DNA of 8,445 bases, taken from NCBI GenBank assembly GCA_038232515.1, contig JBBSHS010000099.1, positions 1 to 8,445 on the forward strand, read 5' to 3'. How positions within the stretch are numbered: position 1 is the stretch's first letter; each line of letters opens with the position of its first letter. The notes under the pieces are model-generated. The model had not been told where the DNA came from. It made no database searches and was given only the letters and a program-made list of their open reading frames with translations. The stretch comes from JBBSHS01 sp038232515. GTDB lineage: Bacteria > Actinomycetota > Acidimicrobiia > Acidimicrobiales > JAUJNH01. Of the stretch, positions 1-6,524 are shown one piece after another. Both the position numbers and the translations under genes were made by a program.

Positions 1-1
1 G

Positions 2-3000
2 GGCTCCGCGCCGGTCGGGACTCGGCCGTTCCCGGACATGGACGGGACAGCCGTTGGGTTGGCGGGGGCTGCGCCGGCAGCACCAGCGCCGGCCGCGGGA
101 GCGGCGGAGGAACCCGAGGACCGGCTGATGCCGTTGCGGGGGGCACGGGCGGCGGTGGCCCGCAACATGGAGGCCAGCCTGAGCGTGCCCACCGCCACCT
201 CCATCCGGCCCATGCCGGCCCGGCTGCTGGAGCAGAACCGCAAGGTCATCAACAACTACCTGGGCCGCCACCGATCGGGGAAGATCAGCTTCACCCATCT
301 GATCGGTTACGCCGTGGTCCAGGCCGCCAAGGCGGTGCCGGCCATGAACAACGAGTTCGTGTCGGCCACCGATGGTCAACCGCCCGCCGTCCGCCACCGG
401 CCGCACATCGGCCTGGGCCTGGCCGTCGACCAGCACAAGCCGGACGGGTCACGCGGCCTCGTGGTCGTGGTCGTCCAGGACTCCGACACCGTGGATTTCC
501 AGGGCTTCTGGCAGGCCTACGACGCCCTCATGCGCAAGGTCGCCCTCAACAAGCTGGCCATGGAAGATCTCCAGGGCGCCACCATCAGCCTCACCAATCC
601 GGGCACCATAGGCACGGAGCACTCGGTTCCCCGGCTCATGCCGGGCCAGGGCTGCATCGTCGGCATGGGGCGCATCGACTGGCCGGCTTCCTTCCGGGCC
701 TCCGATCCCCGGGCCCTGGCCGAACTGGGCATGTCCAAGGAGGTCGTGCTCACCTCCACGTACGACCACCGGGTCATCCAGGGTGCCGAATCGGGCGAGT
801 TCCTGGCCAAGATCGACCACCTGCTGCTGGGCGGCGACGGCTTCTACGACGACGTCTTCGCGGCGCTGGGGGTGCCGTACGTCCCCATCCGCTGGAGCAC
901 CGACGTCAACCCGGCCGACGTGCGGGGCCTGCGGGCCAGGCTGGAGAAGCAGGTCCACGTGCAGACGCTGATCCGCACCTACCGGGTGCGGGGCCACCTC
1001 ATCGCCGACCTCGACCCGTTGGGCTCCAAGCCACCGGCCATGCCCGCCGAGCTCGACCCGGCCACCTACGGCCTGACGTTGTGGGACCTGGACCGCGAGT
1101 TCCTTGCCAACGACCTGGCCGGCCACGAACTGATGAGCCTGGAAGAGATCCTCGGGCTGCTGCGCGACGCCTACTGCCGGACGGTGGGCGTGGAGTACAT
1201 GCACATCCAGGAGCCGGTTCAGCAGCACTGGATCCAGGAGCACGTCGAGGGCGTCGACACCACGGCGTCGCCCGGGGAGCAGCGCCATATCCTCGGCCGC
1301 CTCAACGCCGCCGAGGCCCTGGAGAAGTTCCTGGAGACCAAGTACATCGGGGCCAAGCGCTTCGGTATCGAGGGCGCCGAGTCGGCCATCCCCACGCTCG
1401 ACGCCGTGCTGGACGCGGCGGCCGTAGCCGGGGCCCCCGAGGCCGTCATCGGCATGGCCCACCGGGGCCGGCTCAACGTGCTGGTCAACATCGTGGGCCA
1501 GCCGTACCACAAGCTGTTCGACCAGTTCGAGGGCAACCTCGATCCCAACACCGCACAGGGCTCGGGCGACGTCAAGTACCACAAGGGCTTCCGGGGCACC
1601 TTCACCGGGCTGTCCGGCCAGCCCATCGAAGTGACCCTGGCGTCCAACCCCAGCCACCTGGAGGCGGTGGACCCCGTGGTCGAGGGCATGGCCAGGGCCC
1701 GCCAGGACGTCCTCGACCGGGGCGACGAGTTCCCGGTGCTGCCCATCCTCGTCCACGGTGACGCCGCCTTCGCCGGCCAGGGAGTGGTGGCCGAGACCCT
1801 CAACATGAGCCAGCTGCGGGGCTACACCACCGGCGGCACCGTGCACCTGGTCATCAACAACCAGGTGGGCTTCACCACCAACCCGGACTCGGCCCGTTCG
1901 TCCACCTACGCCACCGACGTGGCCCGGATGGTCCAGGCTCCGATCTTCCACGTGAACGGCGACGACCCCGAAGCCTGCACCCGGGTGGCCCGGCTGGCAT
2001 TGGCCTTCCGGATGCAGTTCCACAAGGACGTCGTCGTCGAGATGGTCTGCTACCGCAAGCTGGGCCACAACGAGACCGACGACCCCAGCCTCACCCAGCC
2101 GCTCATGTACAAGCGCATCCAGGCCCGGCGCAGCGTGCGCAAGGTCTACGTCGAGCAGCTGGTACGGCGGGGCGACATGGCCATCGACGAGGCGGAGGCG
2201 GCGCTGGACGACTTCTCCAGGCGCCTGCAGCAGGCGCTCGAGGAGACCAGGGCGGCAGCCCCACCCAGGCTGACGGTGCTGCCGCCACCGGCTCCCGCCC
2301 CGCTCGAGCCGCCGGCCGCAACCGCCGTCGTCGACGAGCGCCTCCAGCAGGTGGCCGAGGCTCTGTTAGGCGAACCTCCGGCCTTCACCCTCCACCCCAA
2401 GCTGCACAAGGTGTTCGAGGCCAGGGCCAAGTTGTGGGCCGGGGGTCAGGCCGACTGGGCCATGGGTGAGGCGCTGGCCTTCGGCACCATGCTGCTCGAC
2501 GGGCACGACGTGCGCATGGCCGGCCAGGACACCCGTCGGGGCACCTTCGGGCACCGCAATGCCGTGCTGGTCGACTTCCAGACCGGCGCCGAGTACGCCC
2601 CGCTGGCCCACGTCGCCGCCGACCAGGGCCGGTTCTTCGTCTACGACTCGCTGCTGTCGGAGTACGCCGCCGTCGGCTTCGAGTACGGCTACGCCCTCAC
2701 CCGGCCCGAGGCGTTCGTGGCCTGGGAGGCGCAGTTCGGCGACTTCGCCAACGGCGCCCAGGTCATCATCGACCAGTTCCTGGTGGCGGCCGAGCCCAAG
2801 TGGGATCAGACGTGCGGGCTCACGCTGCTGCTGCCCCACGGCTATGAGGGCCAGGGGCCCGAGCACTCCAGTGGGCGCATCGAGCGGTTCCTGACGCTGT
2901 GTGCCGAGGGCAACATCCAGGTGGCCAACGTCACCACCGCCAGTCAGCTCTTCCATGTCCTGCGCCGCCAGGTCGTGCGCGAGCTGCGCAAGCCGCTGGT

Positions 3001-3478
3001 GCTGTTCACCCCCAAGGCCTACCTCCGCTCCAAGGAGGCACACTCGCCGGTGGGCGCCTTCACCAGCGGGACCTTCATGGAGGTGGTGGACGACCCGGAG
3101 GTGACCGACCGGGCGGCGGTCCGCAGGGTGGTCCTGGCCTCGGGCAAAGTGGCCCTCGACGCCATGGTCGAGCGGCGCCGGCGCAGTGACGCCGGCCACG
3201 TGGCCATCGTGCGGGTCGAGCAGCTGTACCCGTTCCCCCGCGACCCCATCGTCGCCACCGTGGCCGGGTATGAGCATGCCGACGAGGTCTGCTGGTTGCA
3301 GGAGGAGCCGGACAACATGGGCCCGTGGGCCTTCGTCGAGAGCCGGCTGTACCGGCTCCTGGGATCGGACTACCGCCTCACCCATGTCGGCCGGCACGAG
3401 TCAGGATCGCCGGCGGCCGGCTCGAAGGAGCTGTCCGACCTGGAGAAGGCCCACATCCTCGAGGTTGCTCTAGCCTAA
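2..3478 (+). CDS. kgd: Multifunctional 2-oxoglutarate metabolism enzyme Kgd (E2 acyltransferase-E1 decarboxylase fusion), 5' partial
   Basis: Kgd is the actinobacterial single-chain fusion that supplies the E1 and E2 activities of the 2-oxoglutarate dehydrogenase complex (TCA cycle, cytoplasm). It is also known to decarboxylate 2-oxoglutarate and to make 2-hydroxy-3-oxoadipate. Residues are numbered from the ATG at 38. An Ala/Pro-rich linker (about 7-30) leads into a catalytic acyltransferase domain without a lipoyl domain (about 32-265), with NPGTIGT at 187-193 and the DHR active-site His at 244. The thiamine-diphosphate-dependent E1 part follows, with HRGRLNVL from 475, the HGDAAFAGQG cofactor motif from 573 and Asn-Asn at 607-608. 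The C-terminal transketolase-like part has FGDFANGAQ and LPHGYEGQGPEHSS, and the gene stops with TAA at 3476. The frame is open to the window edge. The ATG at 38 has no ribosome binding site and lies inside the linker, and mycobacterial Kgd is about 80 residues longer at the N-terminus, so the true start is upstream. Recognition is from close similarity to mycobacterial Kgd as I remember it. Confidence 0.97.
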   Translation, partial: GSAPVGTRPFPDMDGTAVGLAGAAPAAPAPAAGAAEEPEDRLMPLRGARAAVARNMEASLSVPTATSIRPMPARLLEQNRKVINNYLGRHRSGKISFTHLIGYAVVQAAKAVPAMNNEFVSATDGQPPAVRHRPHIGLGLAVDQHKPDGSRGLVVVVVQDSDTVDFQGFWQAYDALMRKVALNKLAMEDLQGATISLTNPGTIGTEHSVPRLMPGQGCIVGMGRIDWPASFRASDPRALAELGMSKEVVLTSTYDHRVIQGAESGEFLAKIDHLLLGGDGFYDDVFAALGVPYVPIRWSTDVNPADVRGLRARLEKQVHVQTLIRTYRVRGHLIADLDPLGSKPPAMPAELDPATYGLTLWDLDREFLANDLAGHELMSLEEILGLLRDAYCRTVGVEYMHIQEPVQQHWIQEHVEGVDTTASPGEQRHILGRLNAAEALEKFLETKYIGAKRFGIEGAESAIPTLDAVLDAAAVAGAPEAVIGMAHRGRLNVLVNIVGQPYHKLFDQFEGNLDPNTAQGSGDVKYHKGFRGTFTGLSGQPIEVTLASNPSHLEAVDPVVEGMARARQDVLDRGDEFPVLPILVHGDAAFAGQGVVAETLNMSQLRGYTTGGTVHLVINNQVGFTTNPDSARSSTYATDVARMVQAPIFHVNGDDPEACTRVARLALAFRMQFHKDVVVEMVCYRKLGHNETDDPSLTQPLMYKRIQARRSVRKVYVEQLVRRGDMAIDEAEAALDDFSRRLQQALEETRAAAPPRLTVLPPPAPAPLEPPAATAVVDERLQQVAEALLGEPPAFTLHPKLHKVFEARAKLWAGGQADWAMGEALAFGTMLLDGHDVRMAGQDTRRGTFGHRNAVLVDFQTGAEYAPLAHVAADQGRFFVYDSLLSEYAAVGFEYGYALTRPEAFVAWEAQFGDFANGAQVIIDQFLVAAEPKWDQTCGLTLLLPHGYEGQGPEHSSGRIERFLTLCAEGNIQVANVTTASQLFHVLRRQVVRELRKPLVLFTPKAYLRSKEAHSPVGAFTSGTFMEVVDDPEVTDRAAVRRVVLASGKVALDAMVERRRRSDAGHVAIVRVEQLYPFPRDPIVATVAGYEHADEVCWLQEEPDNMGPWAFVESRLYRLLGSDYRLTHVGRHESGSPAAGSKELSDLEKAHILEVALA
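313..448 (+). repeat. Source copy of an internal kgd segment duplicated downstream
   Basis: This stretch of the kgd acyltransferase region reappears in the same orientation at 4418-4554, with four substitutions and one inserted base by hand alignment. Here it is intact coding sequence, starting about at the codons for Val-Val-Gln-Ala and ending at Pro-Asp-Gly. The intact frame and full gene context mark it as the functional copy. Confidence 0.85.
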
Positions 3479-3735
3479 GCTGGGTGCTCGACAGCATGTC
3501 AGAGCCACCCTCGAACGGAGCGAGCGCTCGGCCCGAGGAGCTATGTAGCGTCCTGACCGCGCCGCGATGGGCCCGCGAACGTTGTGACCAGATCAGGTGT
3601 CGATGAGGATCGAGCCGGCGATTGCCAGCATCCGCATCGCCCGAGTCCGCTCGGCTGTCCCGTGTGGCCGATCCCCTTGCCATGATCGGACCGGCTCACC
3701 GGCGGCCGCCGCGGGCGGGTTGCCATGGCGGGCAG
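3479..3735. other. Spacer between the convergent ends of kgd and vapC, no gene seen
   Basis: Both neighbouring genes end into this 257-bp stretch, so it should hold their terminators. I see no credible coding sequence, tRNA or mobile-element end. It contains a perfect 10-base palindrome (CGAGCGCTCG, 3521-3530) and a perfect 12-base one (CGGCGGCCGCCG, 3700-3711). Neither is followed by a T-run on either strand, so a classic intrinsic terminator is not shown. Short reading frames here have poor composition and no start signals. Confidence 0.6.
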
Positions 3736-4134
3736 TCAGTCGACCAGGACCTCGACGCGACAGTTCAGTCCTGGAGCCCGGGAGAGCCGAGCGTCGCTCG
3801 TAACCAGCGGAGCATCCAGCATCTCGGCAAGAACGACGTAGACGGCGTCGTACGGCGTGACGTTCTCTCGTAGTTCCCAGACTCGGCGGAGGAGCGGCTC
3901 GTGATCCCAACGCAGGGCGGCAAGATCAGCGAGGTCAGCCATGACTTCGGTGGCTACTTCGACGTCCGTCTGGCCGAGGCGGACGCGTCGGCGGAGTGCC
4001 GCTGTCACCTCCACGTCGAGCAGATGCGGCACGTGCAAATCGGGATCTAGGCGAAGCCGTTCTCGGGCGCGAGCCCCGGCACCTCCCGTGCTGAGCAGGG
4101 ACGCGACGACAACCGACGCGTCGACGACGATCAT
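3736..4134 (-). CDS. vapC: VapC-type PIN-domain ribonuclease toxin
   Basis: This is a 132-residue protein, the usual size for a VapC toxin, read on the minus strand. PIN toxins are Mg2+-dependent RNases that cut specific RNAs, often tRNA or rRNA, when their antitoxin is degraded. The four acidic positions of the PIN active site are all visible: Asp5 in the opening MIVVDASVVV strand, Glu42 in LLDVEVTAAL, Asp96 in TPYDAVYVVLAE and Asp114 in LVTSDARL. The toxin is therefore predicted to be catalytically intact. Its ATG overlaps the antitoxin stop in an ATGA (4131-4134) and no Shine-Dalgarno sequence precedes it, which implies translational coupling to the antitoxin. The RNA target cannot be read from the sequence. 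A FitB-like name would be equally fair, since the antitoxin is of the FitA/VapB RHH type. Confidence 0.9.
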   Translation of the reverse strand: MIVVDASVVVASLLSTGGAGARARERLRLDPDLHVPHLLDVEVTAALRRRVRLGQTDVEVATEVMADLADLAALRWDHEPLLRRVWELRENVTPYDAVYVVLAEMLDAPLVTSDARLSRAPGLNCRVEVLVD

Positions 4135-4364
4135 TCGTTGGGGCGTTCGGAGGTAACGGCCTCACGCGCATCAGCGAAGGTCATCGGGTCACCGTTACGG
4201 CTTGCGGCCCGATCCAGTAGGTCCCCAAGCGAGGGCCGCCGTGCCAGTCGGGAGAGTTCCTGTCTGGTGAAGTCGGAGAGACTCATTCCGGCGGTGGTGG
4301 CGCGGCGGCGCAACTCGGCATGCACGTCGTCGGGCACGTCGCGGACCTGCAGCATCTTGCTCAC
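4131..4364 (-). CDS. vapB: VapB/FitA-type ribbon-helix-helix antitoxin
   Basis: This 77-residue protein is encoded directly upstream of the PIN toxin and overlaps it by four bases. Residues 5-42 (LQVRDVPDDVHAELRRRA, then AGMSLSDFTRQELSRLA) match the Arc/MetJ-like RHH fold of FitA/VapB antitoxins: a short DNA-contacting strand followed by two helices. The acidic, less ordered C-terminus (about 44-77) is the expected toxin-binding and inhibitory part. I chose the GTG at 4364 because a TANNNT element ends exactly six bases before it, as expected for a leaderless message. The ATG at 4355 is the alternative and would cost three residues. By family analogy the antitoxin, alone or with the toxin, represses its own promoter. 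Confidence 0.88.
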   Translation of the reverse strand: MSKMLQVRDVPDDVHAELRRRATTAGMSLSDFTRQELSRLARRPSLGDLLDRAASRNGDPMTFADAREAVTSERPNE

Positions 4365-4388
4365 GCGGTCATGCTACACACATGTCAA
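4365..4388 (-). promoter_or_regulatory. Probable leaderless promoter/operator of vapBC
   Basis: Read on the minus strand, a TAGCAT -10 element (4371-4376) lies six bases before the GTG start at 4364. This is the spacing of leaderless actinobacterial transcripts. The surrounding bases contain two CATG tetramers that bracket the -10, so this stretch could be the RHH autorepression site. A TTGACA (4383-4388) is present, but only six bases from the -10, too close to act as its -35. A good -35 at normal spacing is not evident. Confidence 0.5.
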
Positions 4389-4417
4389 GACAGGCGTTGC
4401 ACATGAGGGCTTGCGGA

Positions 4418-4554
4418 CGTGGTCCAGGCCGTCAAGGCGGTGCCGGCCATGAACAACGAGTTCGTGCCGGCCACCGATGGTCAACCCGCCCGCCGTGAGC
4501 CACCGGCCGCACATCGGCCTGGGCCTGGCCGTCGACCAGCACAAGCCGGACGGG
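4418..4554 (+). pseudogene. Degraded partial duplicate of the kgd acyltransferase region
   Basis: These 137 bases align with kgd positions 313-448 in the same orientation. By hand count, 132 of 136 aligned bases match and one C is inserted after TCAAC. The substitutions change Ala to Val and Ser to Pro, and alter the two codons after the insertion. The insertion shifts the frame, so this cannot encode a Kgd segment. Similarity stops abruptly at the 5' side and fades within a few bases after CGGACGGG at the 3' side. I see no start codon with signals, no flanking inverted repeats and no transposase. It reads as a remnant of a duplication or recombination event beside vapBC. An assembly artefact is unlikely given the scattered differences. 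Confidence 0.85.
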
Positions 4555-4575
4555 GTCTAGGCCGGGCCTAGGCCT
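4553..4575. terminator. GC-rich hairpin downstream of the zinc-ribbon membrane gene
   Basis: CTAGGC (4557-4562) and GCCTAG (4566-4571) pair perfectly around a three-base loop. Outward the stem continues with a T-G wobble and two G-C pairs. It lies about 55 bases past the stop of the minus-strand gene ending at 4629 and directly abuts the end of the kgd duplicate. No T-run follows on either strand, so a terminator role is only a guess. It could equally be a scar at the recombination junction. Confidence 0.3.
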
Positions 4576-4628
4576 GGGTCTGGCCTCTGGACTTCCCGCA
4601 CACGCCCGGGCTCCGGCCAGCCAAAGAT

Positions 4629-5276
4629 CTAACCGGGATCCAGCTGACGGGCCAGGCGCTGCTGGGCGTGGGCTCCGGTGCAGGGCTCGTCTGGGCCGAG
4701 CGTCCCTGGTGGCGTCGTGCTGGCCGCCGTGACCAGGCCGGCCAGCACGAAGCACCGACCGGAATCTGACCGCACGGCGCCGTACCAGCGACCGTCGGCG
4801 CTGGCCACGCTCACCTGGCCCGCCGCAGTGGGGCCTCGGTTGGCGTCGATGACGTCCACTCTGGGGGCGCCAGCGGTGGGGTGGCCCTGGGCCTGAGCCA
4901 GAGCGGTGACCAGCGAGAGCTCGGCGGCCCGGTCATGGCGGGCGTCCGGGCTGGTGATCGTACGCATCGTGACCAGCCCGGAGACGAGCAGCAGGACGGC
5001 GATGAGCCCGAGGAGCCATGAGCCGTGGGTGAGGTGACGTCGGCGGCGACGGCGGCTGTCGGCACCCGGGGCGGCGGGGAGCCGGCCGATGGGGACCAGG
5101 GTGGGCATGACCGTCGGAGGCGGCCGTGCCGTCCGCTCCCGGCCGGAGTCGGCGCCGCCGCCGGCCGGGTGAGCCAGGGGGAACCGGCACAGGGGGCACT
5201 CGAGGGCGGCCGGGGGCAGCGTGGCGTCGCACCACGGGCAGCGCAGGACGCCGCCGGGGACGGCCCGGTAGGCCAT
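4629..5276 (-). CDS. Zinc-ribbon, single-pass membrane protein with pilin-like outer domain, function unknown
   Basis: I do not recognise this 215-residue protein as a named family. Residues 13-16 (CPWC) and 27-30 (CPLC) form a two-knuckle zinc ribbon. A Pro/Ala/Gly-rich linker and six arginines (75-80) precede one hydrophobic helix (about 86-104). By the positive-inside rule, the zinc ribbon is cytoplasmic and residues 105-215 lie outside. The outer part starts with a helical AELSLVTALAQAQ stretch and continues into VSVASADGRWYGAVRSDSGRCFVLA, which resembles the C-terminal part of some actinobacterial pilin-like proteins. Cys175 and Cys199 could form a disulfide. The ATG at 5276 is chosen because a strong AG-rich ribosome binding site lies just before it, whereas the in-frame ATG at 5324 has none. 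It is transcribed divergently from yvcK. Pilin similarity is an impression from memory and is weak. Confidence 0.75.
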   Translation of the reverse strand: MAYRAVPGGVLRCPWCDATLPPAALECPLCRFPLAHPAGGGADSGRERTARPPPTVMPTLVPIGRLPAAPGADSRRRRRRHLTHGSWLLGLIAVLLLVSGLVTMRTITSPDARHDRAAELSLVTALAQAQGHPTAGAPRVDVIDANRGPTAAGQVSVASADGRWYGAVRSDSGRCFVLAGLVTAASTTPPGTLGPDEPCTGAHAQQRLARQLDPG

Positions 5277-5280
5277 GTCG

Positions 5281-5290
5281 CCTCCTCTCC
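5281..5290 (-). promoter_or_regulatory. Ribosome binding site of the zinc-ribbon membrane gene
   Basis: Read on the minus strand, GGAGAGGAGG ends four bases before the ATG at 5276. It is the clearest Shine-Dalgarno sequence in the window and settles the start of this gene against the upstream ATG at 5324. Confidence 0.75.
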
Positions 5291-5310
5291 CCGCTCGTCG
5301 GCCCTGCCCC

Positions 5311-5339
5311 AAAGTATTCCGCATCGGGGCGGCACGGAA
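5311..5339 (-). promoter_or_regulatory. Candidate promoter of the zinc-ribbon membrane gene
   Basis: On the minus strand a TACTTT -10 element (5311-5316) lies 17 bases after TTCCGT (5334-5339), a poor -35. It would give a leader of roughly 30 bases that contains the ribosome binding site. Only the -10 and the spacing support it. Confidence 0.3.
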
Positions 5340-5361
5340 CCGGGCGTGACCGGTTTGCGTC
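5336..5361 (+). promoter_or_regulatory. Possible ECF-sigma-type promoter upstream of yvcK
   Basis: GGAAC (5336-5340) and CGTC (5358-5361) are 17 bases apart, which resembles the -35 and -10 elements of ECF sigma promoters. It would start transcription about 40 bases before the yvcK ATG. Such short motifs occur by chance in GC-rich DNA, so this is weak. Confidence 0.2.
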
Positions 5362-5394
5362 AGCGTGGGCAGGAAGGGGCTCCGGCCTGCGGTC

Positions 5395-5406
5395 TACCCT
5401 CTCGGG
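5395..5406 (+). promoter_or_regulatory. Probable leaderless promoter of yvcK
   Basis: TACCCT (5395-5400) fits the TANNNT -10 consensus and ends six bases before the ATG at 5407, and no Shine-Dalgarno sequence precedes that ATG. Together these indicate a transcript beginning at the start codon. No convincing -35 is visible. Confidence 0.5.
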
Positions 5407-6429
5407 ATGGCTGGTGCGCCCGACGGTCCGTCGTCGCCCGTGGGGGTACGAGCGGTGGTGATGGGCGGCGGCACCGGGACCTTCACCGTTCTGTCCGCCC
5501 TCAAGCACTACGTCACCGACATCACGGCCATCGTCAACATGGTCGACGACGGCGGTTCCTCAGGGGTGTTGCGGGACGAGCTCGGCGTGCTGCCCCCGGG
5601 CGACGTCCGTCAGTGCCTCGTCGCCCTGTCGAGCAGCTCGGAGTTGATGCGGGCCCTGTTCACCTACCGTTTCCCACCCGGCCAGTTCGGCGGCCACAGC
5701 TTCGGCAACCTGTTCCTCACGGCGCTGGAGAAGGTGTCGGGCAGCTTCGAGGCGGCGGTGGAAATGGTGGGCCAGGTGCTGGCCATCACCGGTCGGGTCC
5801 TGCCCGTCACCAGCAACGACGTGCGCCTGGGCCTGCGCCTGCCCAGCGGCGAGGAGATGATCGGCGAGCGCACGATCGACGAGACCTTCTTTGCCGTCGG
5901 CAGCCGCCCCGCCCTGTTCCTGACCCCGCAGGCCCGGGTCACGCCCATGGCCGCCGAGGCGATCCAGGAGGCCGACATGGTCGTCCTGGGCCCGGGCAGC
6001 CTCTACACCTCCCTCATCCCCACCCTCTTGGTGGACGGCGTCACCGATGCCCTGCGCAAGGCCCAGGGCATGAAGGTCTACGTCTGCAACCTGGTGACCA
6101 AGTCAGGTCAGACGGCGGGTTACGCCGTGCACGACTTCCTGGCGGAGATCCAGCGCCACACCGGAGACGAGCAACTGTTCGACTACGTCGTCTACAACAC
6201 CGCCCAGCCCTCTCCCGAGCTGGTGCGCCGCTACCAGGCCAGCGGCGAGGCCCTCGTCACCTGGGACCCCGCCGTCCTAGCCGAGCTCCGGGTCCGGGCC
6301 CTGGGCGAGCCTCTGGTGTCGGGGGTGGCGGCCGAGCCCGATCCTCACGACGTGCTCATGGGCCGTAGCCTCATCCGCCATGATGGCGACAAGCTTGCCC
6401 GCCTGTTGATGCGTCTGTACTTCAGCTGA
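5407..6429 (+). CDS. yvcK: YvcK/CuvA gluconeogenesis and cell-wall factor (CofD-like fold)
   Basis: This is a 340-residue cytoplasmic protein, close in length to mycobacterial CuvA. YvcK proteins share the CofD (2-phospho-L-lactate transferase) fold, bind UDP-sugars such as UDP-GlcNAc, and are needed for growth on gluconeogenic carbon sources and for cell-wall homeostasis. In Firmicutes the homologue GlmR stimulates GlmS. Visible family motifs are GGGTGTFTVL (20-29, Rossmann-like loop), MVDDGGSSGVLRDELG (45-60) with PPGDVRQ (63-69), GNLFL (100-104) and GPGSLYTS (195-202). The ATG at 5407 is preferred because it gives the family length and sits behind a leaderless-type -10. An in-frame GTG at 5365 would add 14 residues that do not resemble the family. 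A divergent membrane gene lies upstream and a predicted nuclease gene 95 bases downstream. The usual actinobacterial neighbours rapZ and whiA do not flank it here. Confidence 0.95.
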   Translation: MAGAPDGPSSPVGVRAVVMGGGTGTFTVLSALKHYVTDITAIVNMVDDGGSSGVLRDELGVLPPGDVRQCLVALSSSSELMRALFTYRFPPGQFGGHSFGNLFLTALEKVSGSFEAAVEMVGQVLAITGRVLPVTSNDVRLGLRLPSGEEMIGERTIDETFFAVGSRPALFLTPQARVTPMAAEAIQEADMVVLGPGSLYTSLIPTLLVDGVTDALRKAQGMKVYVCNLVTKSGQTAGYAVHDFLAEIQRHTGDEQLFDYVVYNTAQPSPELVRRYQASGEALVTWDPAVLAELRVRALGEPLVSGVAAEPDPHDVLMGRSLIRHDGDKLARLLMRLYFS

Positions 6430-6445
6430 ACGCCGGCCCAGCCAC

Positions 6446-6482
6446 CCGACCGCCGGTCGGCGCCCCCACCCGAGCGTGGGTG
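6446..6482 (+). terminator. Two small stem-loops between yvcK and the downstream nuclease gene
   Basis: CCGACC (6446-6451) and GGTCGG (6455-6460) form a perfect six-pair stem with a three-base loop. A second stem follows, CCCAC (6465-6469) with GTGGG (6476-6480). They begin 17 bases after the yvcK stop. No T-run follows, so they may attenuate rather than end transcription, or may be chance pairing in GC-rich DNA. Confidence 0.3.
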
Positions 6483-6524
6483 TCCACACGCGACTTGCCG
6501 ACAGATGGTTGACTCTGCACTGAT

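Noticed and set aside
449..2068. Long open frame (539 codons) on the minus strand inside kgd
   Set aside because: It lies wholly antisense to the well-recognised kgd coding sequence, and its translation is low-complexity His/Val/Gly/Leu-rich, as expected from antisense of GC-rich codons.
2366..3397. Open frame (343 codons) on the minus strand inside kgd
   Set aside because: It is an antisense shadow of kgd with the same skewed composition and no domain motif.
3593..3910. Short overlapping frames in the kgd-vapC spacer
   Set aside because: They are Arg/Ser/Pro-rich, lack start signals, overlap one another on both strands and run into vapC.
4383..4388. Consensus TTGACA (minus strand) as the vapBC -35 box
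   Set aside because: It is only six bases from the best -10, and no -10-like hexamer lies 16-18 bases downstream of it.
5025..6368. Open frame (447 codons) on the plus strand across the divergent promoter and yvcK
   Set aside because: It runs out of frame through yvcK and antisense through the zinc-ribbon gene. Its translation is Arg/Gly/Pro-rich and motif-free.
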